From Labilithrix luteola (GTDB taxonomy: Bacteria > Myxococcota_A > Polyangia > Polyangiales > Polyangiaceae): DNA of 6,439 nucleotides. The translations under genes and the position numbers were made by a program. The notes beneath the pieces were generated by a model. That model saw only the letters and a program-made list of their open reading frames with translations, was not told where the DNA came from and did no database searches. Location of the stretch: contig JAMFST010000694.1 of assembly GCA_026225435.1 (NCBI GenBank), positions 1 through 6,439 on the forward strand, given 5' to 3'. The first letter of the stretch is position 1, and the number at the start of each line of letters is the position of its first letter. Shown piece by piece: positions 5,678 to 6,439 of this stretch.

Positions 5678-6205
5678 AGGCGTCTTGGGAAGGCGCGCGG
5701 CGCCCGGGATTGACGGTTCCGTCGCATCCGCAGCGTGGGTTTGCCAGGCCAGGTTCGCGCCGGCGGCGCGGCTGATGATGAGACGGAGCTCGTCGTCGTG
5801 CACCTGCGCGATCTGGGTCGCCAGAGGGGCGGGGAGCGAGGTCGGCGGCGGCACCTTGCGCGAAGCGCGACGCTCCGGTGGGCGAGCGGGCGGCTCCACC
5901 GGGCCGACGCGGAAACGCAGACGGGTGACGTCGATGCCGCTGGCGCGCAGGCGCTCGAGGATGGTCGTCTCGAGGAGAGACAGCTCGCTGGCCCAGGTCG
6001 AGGTGGCGGCGCGCACGGTGAGGACGCCTGCCTCGAGGCTCAACGGGCGGGCCCGCTCGGCGATGCGCGCGCCGACGCACTGCGCCCAGATGCGCTCGGA
6101 GAGCGGACCGCGGGTCTTGGCGAAACGGTCCTCGCCGGCGCGGGCGATGACCCCTTCGAGCGTCTCGGGAGCGGCCAGCCGCGGGCGTCGCCGGCGGCGG
6201 CTCAC
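5669..6205 (-). CDS. dciA: DciA / DUF721 family replicative helicase loader-type protein
   Basis: 178 residues. DciA is the ancestral bacterial loader of the replicative helicase DnaB, found where DnaC and DnaI are absent. The DUF721 domain spans about 13-102: W40 with the following VGARIAERARPLSL, then GVLTVRAATSTWASEL (60-75, with the family's conserved W71) and a helix ending near LRFRVGPV. The N-terminus is very basic (five Arg at 3-7). A Pro/Arg-rich linker (about 103-125) leads to a short predicted helix (128-152) and a Pro-rich tail; C-terminal extensions of variable length are common in this family and are thought to aid helicase contact. The GTG start overlaps the stop of the upstream gene by 4 bp (GTGA) and lacks a ribosome site, suggesting translational coupling. 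Family call is confident; loading activity is from family knowledge. Confidence 0.85.
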   Translation of the reverse strand: MSRRRRRPRLAAPETLEGVIARAGEDRFAKTRGPLSERIWAQCVGARIAERARPLSLEAGVLTVRAATSTWASELSLLETTILERLRASGIDVTRLRFRVGPVEPPARPPERRASRKVPPPTSLPAPLATQIAQVHDDELRLIISRAAGANLAWQTHAADATEPSIPGAARLPKTPPR

Positions 6206-6439
6206 GGTCGCCGCACGGGGCGGGTGGCGCCTGGGTCGAGGGTGACCGGGCGCAGCTCGATCGCGCCGCTGGGAGGACGCGCCTCGACGAAGGCGCCGCG
6301 GCGATCGGCGACGCCGACGCGCAAGGCGCCGTCCGCCAGCAAGGCGACGTAGGGGGCGAGCCGCTGCGGCTCCTGCCGCGTGGCCGGGACGACGAACACG
6401 GTGAGAGACTCGGGTGCGGTCGCGGCGCCGGCTGCGCGC
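6202..6439 (-). CDS. C-terminal end of an unidentified protein (5' part outside the window)
   Basis: An open frame without stops enters from the right edge and ends at TGA 6204-6202, giving the last 78 residues of a protein. The start is not visible: GTG at 6399 is only an internal candidate because the frame stays open beyond it. Visible sequence has short alternating hydrophobic segments (TVFVVPA, PYVALLADGALRVGVA) and then a Pro/Arg-rich end, compatible with a small beta-rich domain and a tail. I do not recognise the family. The main support for it being real is the 4-bp GTGA overlap with dciA, typical of adjacent genes in one operon. Confidence 0.6.
   Translation of the reverse strand, partial: RAAGAATAPESLTVFVVPATRQEPQRLAPYVALLADGALRVGVADRRGAFVEARPPSGAIELRPVTLDPGATRPVRRP

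Noticed and set aside
5735..6352. Plus-strand open frame of 205 codons opposite dciA
   Set aside because: It is a shadow: the minus strand carries DUF721 motifs, and this product is a Gly/Arg/Ala-rich sequence with no family features.

Overview
The window is high-GC bacterial DNA, densely coded on both strands, with short intergenic gaps and GTG starts mixed with ATG. Paired FHA-domain proteins, Pro/Arg-rich linkers, lineage-specific exported proteins and a conventional housekeeping set suggest a myxobacterium-like member of Myxococcota (Polyangia). This assignment is inferred from style and content; no marker gene in the window proves it.

Layout, left to right. Positions 1-2352 hold three minus-strand genes read right to left: a short lipoprotein of unknown function (2352-1750), a type I methionine aminopeptidase with all metal ligands present (1698-901), and the N-terminal 267 residues of a ThyX-family protein whose catalytic signature is degenerate (802-1, running off the left edge). 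Facing away from the lipoprotein, a plus-strand gene (2423-3313) encodes an exported protein of unknown function with a hexa-lysine C-terminus. It converges, with 7 bp between stop codons, on a small NifU-domain Fe-S protein (3680-3321). That gene is divergent from the first of two tandem plus-strand FHA paralogues (3763-4713 and 4826-5659). The second FHA gene converges on dciA (DUF721, replicative helicase loader; 6205-5669), with a GC-rich hairpin at the junction. dciA overlaps by 4 bp (GTGA) the end of another minus-strand gene that enters from the right edge (6439-6202).

How they fit together: map, the NifU-like protein and dciA are ordinary cellular functions (N-terminal Met removal, Fe-S cluster handling, replication initiation). 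The most distinctive content is the FHA pair. Both have an N-terminal phosphopeptide-binding FHA domain and the same uncharacterised C-terminal alpha-helical module, but only the first has a four-cysteine zinc ribbon between them. They look like phospho-threonine readers in a Ser/Thr kinase network, but no kinase lies in this window. The second point of interest is the ThyX-like protein, which keeps the fold motifs but not the RHR triad of the ThyX signature in the visible half. No RNA genes, mobile elements, CRISPR arrays or long repeats were seen, and no stretch over 300 bp lacks a gene.
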